Source: Volvox africanus (lineage: Eukaryota > Chlorophyta > Chlorophyceae > Chlamydomonadales > Volvocaceae). Taken from it: 64,000 nt of DNA. Each line of letters opens with the position of its first letter. Position 1 is the stretch's first letter. Of this stretch, positions 58,846 to 64,000 are shown in pieces. The stretch is from positions 901,001 through 965,000 of the forward strand of contig BSDZ01000094.1 in the NCBI GenBank assembly GCA_030268105.1, read 5' to 3'. The notes under the pieces are model-generated. The model made no database searches, was not told where the DNA came from, and saw only the letters and a list, made by a program, of their open reading frames with translations. The translations under genes and the position numbers were made by a program.

Positions 58846-61132
58846 TAAGACCCCGGCCGAGCATGAACAGCACCTCCGTTTGGTACTGTCCTTGCTCCGA
58901 AAGCACCAATTCAAGGCAAAATTGTCGAAGTGTCAGTTCAACCGGTTCGAACTGCACTTCCTTGGCCACAAAGTAAGCCAAGAAGGCTTAAAGGTGGACG
59001 ACCGCAAAGTAACAGTCATTAAAGACTGGCCTATCCCCACGGATATTAAGCGACTGCGGGCGTTCCTTGGCTTAGCCAATTATTTCAGGAGGTTTATTCA
59101 GGGTTATTCCTCCCTTGTGGCCCCCCTCACAACCCTTACCAGTGAGAAAGTGCCCTTCCACTGGACCGAAGCCTGCGAGGCAGCCTTCCAGGGTGTGAAG
59201 CATGCCTTGACAAATGCACCAGTACTTAAACTCCCCGAGCTCCATAAACCTTTCACGGTTTGGTCTGATGCCTCAATACATGGCACAGGAGCCGTCCTCT
59301 TGCAGGATGACCACCCTGTCGCCTATACCAGTTCTAAATTCAATAAGGCAGAGTACAACTACTCAACAACAGACCAAGAGTGCCTCGGCACTGTCTTAGC
59401 CCTGGAAGAGTGGCGTTGTTACCTTGAAGGCGCCAGTGATGTCACGTTGATCACGGATCACCAACCACTGGTATACCTCCAAGAACAGAAAAGCGCGGAT
59501 AAGTTATCCCGCCGCCAAGCTCGTTGGATGGAACGATTATCACGTTTCACATTTAAATGGGAGTATCGCCCTGGTCGGGTGAACGTAGCTGACCCTATCA
59601 GTCGGGTCCACGACGTGGTGCTCAACTTGCTTTCTGCCGCACTGATTGACAGCGACTTAGGACACCGAATTATCCGCGGGTATGACGGTGATCCCAATCT
59701 CACGAAAACTAAGGTAGCAAAGCTGCAGCTCAAAAAGAGGGGTAACTTCTGGTACAATGGGTCCCAGATTTACATCCCTAATCGCGCTAACTTACGATGG
59801 GTCATCATGAAAGAATATCATGATACCCCATGCGCTGGCCACCGCGGCATTGACCGCACCAAACAAGCGATCGCACAAACGTACTGGTGGCCTGGACTCG
59901 ATACTGACGTGAAGGCCTACGTCAAGTCTTGTCCCCAATGTCAGCATAACAAACCAACAAACACTAAGCCGGCTGGTTTGCTGCAGCCGCTCCCCATACC
60001 TTCTTCCGTGTGGGAGAGCATATCAATGGATTTGATAACCCAGTTACCAACAACTTGCAATGGGCATGATGCGATCGTAGTGTTTGTGGACCGGCTGAGC
60101 AAAATGACGCACTTTGCTCCCACACACACGACCGCAGGAGCGGAAGAGTTGGCTCGCCTTTTTGTAGCCACTGTATTCCGGCAGCACGGCCTTCCAAAGA
60201 ACATTATCTCTGACCGGGACCCACGCTTTACAAGCAATTTCTGGAAGGAAATATTTCGCCTATTGGGCACCCACCTCCATATGAGCACAGCCTTCCATCC
60301 ACAAACAGATGGAGAAACAGAGCGAATGAATCGCTTACTGGAAGAGACATTACGGCACTATATCTCCCCTAATCAGGATGATTGGGATGATCACCTACCG
60401 TTGATTGAGTTTGCTATCAATAACTCCAAACAACGTTCGACGGGTATGACACCATTTTTGCTTAATGGTGTCCAGCAACCGCGAGTGCCGGTTGACCTGC
60501 ATATACCCTCGAAAGTGCCGGCTGCTGATGAGTACTCCACCATCATGCGCAAGCGATTGCAACTCGCTAAAACTTGTCTCCAGGCTGCGCAATCTAGACA
60601 AAAACAGGATGCTGACTCTTCTCGGCGCCCCGTGCGTTATGAGGTTGGGCAAAAAGTGCTGTTAAGTACCAAGAATATTAACCTTAAAAAACCTGGAACT
60701 AAGAAGCTGATGCCAAAATTCATCGGCCCATATACAGTTGTCGCTAATATTGGTGAAACAGCGGTAAAACTTGGCTTACCAGCTGAATCTCGCCTACACC
60801 CGGTCTTTCATGTGTCACTCCTGAAACCATTCAAGGAGGACGCTCAGCGACAACCACCCTCACCACTTGTTATTGAGGGTGAAGCATTCTACATGGTTGA
60901 AGCCATTGTAGATCATCGGGATGTCTCAATCCGTGGGGGCAAAGGTAAAACTCGTCGAGAGTGCCTTATCAAGTGGGAAGGATATGATTCCACTCACAAT
61001 ACATATGAAACCGAGGCATCACTGAAACAATCAGATCCTCTGGTGGAAGCCATCGAGGAATATGAGCGAAGACTCAAAGCCAAAGGGCCGAAACCCACTG
61101 AGAAAGAAACCTCATCCAAGAGGAGACGGTGA
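58823..61132 (+). CDS. pol: Pol C-terminal part of element E: rest of RT, RNase H, integrase, chromodomain
   Basis: 769 open codons beginning at the DDILVFSKT half of the RT active site. It carries the RT connection (FLGLANYFRRFI), RNase H (WSDASIHGTGAVLL, TDHQPLVYL), the integrase HHCC domain (YHDTPCAGHRG...CPQCQHNK), catalytic core (SMDLITQLP, IISDRDPRFTS, HPQTDGETERMNR), GPY/F (KFIGPYTVV) and a chromodomain (VEAIVDHRD, ECLIKWEGYDSTHNTYE). It ends about 35 bp before the polypurine tract. Clearly a different lineage from families A and B. Confidence 0.9.
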   Translation: MDDILVFSKTPAEHEQHLRLVLSLLRKHQFKAKLSKCQFNRFELHFLGHKVSQEGLKVDDRKVTVIKDWPIPTDIKRLRAFLGLANYFRRFIQGYSSLVAPLTTLTSEKVPFHWTEACEAAFQGVKHALTNAPVLKLPELHKPFTVWSDASIHGTGAVLLQDDHPVAYTSSKFNKAEYNYSTTDQECLGTVLALEEWRCYLEGASDVTLITDHQPLVYLQEQKSADKLSRRQARWMERLSRFTFKWEYRPGRVNVADPISRVHDVVLNLLSAALIDSDLGHRIIRGYDGDPNLTKTKVAKLQLKKRGNFWYNGSQIYIPNRANLRWVIMKEYHDTPCAGHRGIDRTKQAIAQTYWWPGLDTDVKAYVKSCPQCQHNKPTNTKPAGLLQPLPIPSSVWESISMDLITQLPTTCNGHDAIVVFVDRLSKMTHFAPTHTTAGAEELARLFVATVFRQHGLPKNIISDRDPRFTSNFWKEIFRLLGTHLHMSTAFHPQTDGETERMNRLLEETLRHYISPNQDDWDDHLPLIEFAINNSKQRSTGMTPFLLNGVQQPRVPVDLHIPSKVPAADEYSTIMRKRLQLAKTCLQAAQSRQKQDADSSRRPVRYEVGQKVLLSTKNINLKKPGTKKLMPKFIGPYTVVANIGETAVKLGLPAESRLHPVFHVSLLKPFKEDAQRQPPSPLVIEGEAFYMVEAIVDHRDVSIRGGKGKTRRECLIKWEGYDSTHNTYETEASLKQSDPLVEAIEEYERRLKAKGPKPTEKETSSKRRR

Positions 61133-61152
61133 CGCTCCCGGGACGTTTCGCT

Positions 61153-61167
61153 TCAGAGGGGGGGGAA
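61153..61167 (+). promoter_or_regulatory. polypurine tract of element E
   Basis: tcagaggggggggaa directly before the E 3' LTR. Confidence 0.75.
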
Positions 61168-61521
61168 TGTAGGAAACTACATTTACCTTAGAGAAATAGG
61201 CCCAGATAAAGCGGTAGGCAATCATGCAATAAGCATGATGCCTAACCGAAAACTAACTACGAGTAAACTTCGCGATTGGCAAAGAAGATTGCCGTACATC
61301 TTGGCTAGGTGAGCCAATATTAAAGTCACCCAGGTGAAGAGCTAAGGCCTGACATTTTAGTATCACACTACTAATTGTTCGGAGTTCAAGACTCCGCTGT
61401 CACCGATTATTCCCAATAGATGTACAATTTCGCGACGCTAACTTATTTGCGAGCTATCTCTAAACCTGCAAAAGCTACGCTTCCGCACAAATCTAGTAGC
61501 ATACTGAAAGGGACTGCTACA
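61168..61521 (+). mobile_element. LTR of element E, right copy (354 bp)
   Basis: Identical by eye to 54558-54911. CTTCC and the rest of the F LTR follow. Confidence 0.92.
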
Positions 61522-61704
61522 CTTCCGCTGTCTGATATTTGCATTAGATTGCCTTGCTGTTCGTAAGCTTGGTTCGCACACAGCTAACATCCAGACGTGC
61601 AGAGGTAATGCATGATTGAAGAAGGAAGGATACAACAAATTTGGTATCGAGACGGGTTAATTCACGATGACTGTATTGCCCTTCGTCGGAAGTAGGTTCT
61701 CGCG

Positions 61705-62015
61705 ATGGCCAGCGACGACGATACTCGCCGCAGCCCTTTAGACACATTCGCAGAGGATCTTGGCCGCGCTGTTCTGGACGCCGCTGCCTCCGGTTTATGA
61801 AGTTAGACATCTGCCGCTAACTAGTTGTTGCTTTCTTGTTGCGAATCTGGCACCGTGAGTCGCAGGTGAACGTACGCCGACATTGAACGCGGTATTGGCT
61901 GGACAATATTTAAACGAGCAACAAATCAAGGCGTTGATTCAAAAAACTACCGAAATAAAAGACAACCTCACGGACTATATCGCTTTTCTCCTTGGTCTAC
62001 TCGGGAATTCTGTCG
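61705..62015 (+). CDS. spliced leader peptide of element F, right copy
   Basis: Exon 1 61705-61792, intron 61793-61865, exon 2 61866-62015, identical to the left copy. This copy stands in its natural place about 90 bp before the F gag. Confidence 0.55.
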
Positions 62016-62103
62016 GTACGCGGATAGTCCCAAAATTCCTGTTACGTTACGCTACTCTCAGTTGTTCAGTAAATTCCTGTCTTGCTAATTAAGCTCGTGC
62101 GTC

Positions 62104-63344
62104 ATGTCGGGACGCGAAGATAGTTCCTATCTGGGCACCGCCAGCCAGCCTGATGGCGGTCTTGCCACTAGAACTGCTTTTGCTGATCCCGATACGGTCG
62201 GGACTCGTCTGATGCCTGATCCCATCATCCTTCAGACCCCTTCGCATTTGATTGTACCACTGTCGGCAGCGGCTACAACAAGTGAGGGAGTCGGAGCACA
62301 ACAGGCCCCGGTAACACCTGCGGTTCAAGAACCCGTCGGAATACCGGAGGTAATGAAGTTGACCATCCCCGTGCCTAAACTTAACATTTCCGCTGACGAT
62401 AAAGTAAAGAACTCCGGACATAGTGTCGCGGATAGGACACGAGCCTACGTTCGTGATACTAGGCAGTATTTGCAAGCGGTGCACGGCGGGGGATGCGACT
62501 CCATTAAATGCTTGTTTGTCGGGAATACCCTCGAGGGTGTTGCAAAGGACTGGTATGATGAATGGACAACCGCTAGGGGCAAGTATACGTTTGATGACTT
62601 AGTCAACGCCCTTCTTTCTCGCTTTGCCACGGAAGTTCGCTCGCGTGGCAATGAGGCTCGTAAGACACTGGCACAAGGCACGTACCACATGCGTCCCCAC
62701 GAGACTGTTCCTGCTTATCAGTCTCGTTTTGAGGCCCTGATAACACCTATCGTTAACTTTCCTGAAGAGGATCACATTTTCTGGTTCCATCGCGGTCTTT
62801 CCGAATCCCTTGCGCGATGGTGTGCCACTGACCTTAGCGGAATTCCTTTTCAATCTTATAATGCTTTGGTAGCTTTTGCTAGAGGAGCAGAAGTTAGACA
62901 GTTGGCGGGAAAGGATGTTAAACAATTCAACCCTCGCGTTCACGCGATGCGAGCGCAGGAATCGCCTTCGGAGTTACCACCGAGGGACCAGAGTCCTAAC
63001 CACCAACGCCCCGCGGCGACCGCACATACTGTCCGAAAGGAAAGGCGGTATGACAATCGCGGACGTCACAGCCCAAGTAATCGCGGGTCTGCGGGAGCCG
63101 CGGGCCGAGCTCTGGCCATGCTAAAGGCAAACGAAGAGGGAGCACGCCATCTGTAGCGGCAATGCAGAACGTGGCTCCCAGTATGAAGAAACCTCGGACG
63201 GATGATCCGTATATGCAAAAGTGGGAGTGCCGACGTTCAGAGTTTGATCGTCGAAAGTTTGCTAATCTTTGCTTGTGGTGTGCGGCAGAACACCCTACCC
63301 GCGAGTGCCCCCTTTTGCCACCTTTCGTACCGAAGACGACCTAG
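62104..63344 (+). pseudogene. gag: gag of element F, frameshifted
   Basis: Nearly identical to H gag (start, capsid domain and knuckle CLWCAAEHPTREC), but two extra bases in gagccgcgggcc near 63098-63102 shift the frame. The first frame ends at 63156; the knuckle part is open at 63162-63344 and ends in TAG, with pol following in the same frame as in H. Confidence 0.88.
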
Positions 63345-64000
63345 GAAGTTGCCCGGGATGTGGAGGAAGGGACTTCTCCCGGGATAGAAGAAAGTAGATG
63401 TGGCCGCTGGCCGTCGTTACGCCCTGCCGTAAGGGCCCTTTTACCTGCTGTTTTCAGACAAATCGAACGGGCTATCGAGCGACGCTTCTCACTCGACGGA
63501 CGCACGGGACTAAATCATTTTGACCCGTTGTGTAATTTATTTGCGCCGCGTTGCCCCCTCTCTTCTCTCGATTTATCTGGCCACACTACGCTATTTATCC
63601 CTTCATCTTTCCGTGAGTTGTGTGAACAGCTCGCCAGGTACAAGAAGTACCACCGTCAAAGTCCAGACACTGCAGCTTGCATATTAATTCCCTCCTTTTG
63701 CCAACGTAAGGTGGCGTCCTTGTTGGAAGGTATGCAACGTGTTCTCCGATTCGAGTCGGGCACCGCTCTGTTTAACGGTGTGGATGTGACGGGTAATCCG
63801 ATGATGCTGCCTAAACTATCTTTCGCTGCTGAAGTGTGGTTTGAGGCCCCTCTTTTAAGTCCTGTCAGGTTCGAACCTGCTATAGGATCTCTTCTGATGT
63901 CTGCGGAGTCGACTCCGACGGGGAATCGCGTCCCCATTATCGAGATCGGCCTCGGAGGTCGACTGGTGAAGGCGCTTGTGGATACCGGCGCCAGTGACGA
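63345..64000 (+). CDS. pol: Pol N-terminal part of element F, cut by window end
   Basis: Collinear with H 9746-10401 without length change and open as far as read. It carries the methyltransferase-like domain with IPSS (63597-63608) and reaches the protease active site DTGASDD at the last bases of the window. Confidence 0.8.

Larger units (their letters stand above)
61168..62049 (+). repeat. 882-bp direct repeat, right copy
   Basis: E LTR, rest of the F LTR (to 61637), primer-binding site and F leader. Beyond 62049 the F leader continues normally into gag (cgctactctcag), unlike the left copy. Confidence 0.9.

Overview
The window is nuclear DNA of a eukaryote. It has one GT-AG intron-rich host gene, dinucleotide and tetranucleotide microsatellites, and about 57 kb of nested Ty3/gypsy LTR retrotransposons with chromodomains (chromoviruses). 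The subtilase-plus-PAN/Apple host gene and the element types would fit a green alga or another protist. Nothing here proves the lineage, and I see no bacterial operons, tRNA or rRNA genes.

Layout. (1) 1-5802: 3' two thirds of a secreted-type subtilisin (S8) gene with two tandem PAN/Apple exons, + strand; the exon with the catalytic Asp lies left of the window. (2) 5803-7224: an AT-rich hairpin and a decayed copia-type gag split by a 443-bp non-LTR insertion with 14-bp target duplications. (3) 7225-45477: element H (family A, 815-bp LTRs). Its pol is split by an inverted solo LTR (10985-11799) and by element Y (13765-43941). Y has grown into a tandem array of exact 5311-bp period: four copies of the Y 5' LTR and gag, three of them joined to H-derived pol 3' parts. 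The last Y copy is split by element B (34539-41732, family B, 823-bp LTRs). (4) 45478-47351: rearranged fragments of A and B elements and a non-LTR tail. (5) 47352-53853: two 5'-truncated elements on the - strand, C (family B) and D (family A). (6) 53854-64000: element F (family A, + strand, running out of the window), whose 5' LTR and leader are disturbed by element E (54558-61521), a different chromovirus with 354-bp LTRs.

How the parts relate. Five-base target duplications (CTGTT, AGCGC, CCCAA, CTTCC) give the insertion order. The array is best explained by unequal exchange between the pol gene of host element H and that of the nested element Y: each inner unit stops at the exact base where Y entered H, and the units are Y/H mosaics. 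Most elements are broken; several stops and LTR differences are C-to-T or G-to-A at CpG, which suggests cytosine methylation.

Most unusual points: the nested-insertion tandem array; a phage-Dam-like N6-adenine methyltransferase domain between gag and protease, with an NPPY motif in E but IPSS in families A and B; a spliced two-exon peptide upstream of gag, conserved between families A and B; an ordered ladder of co-varying hairpins in the LTRs; and 882-bp direct repeats flanking the E internal region that end at its primer-binding site.
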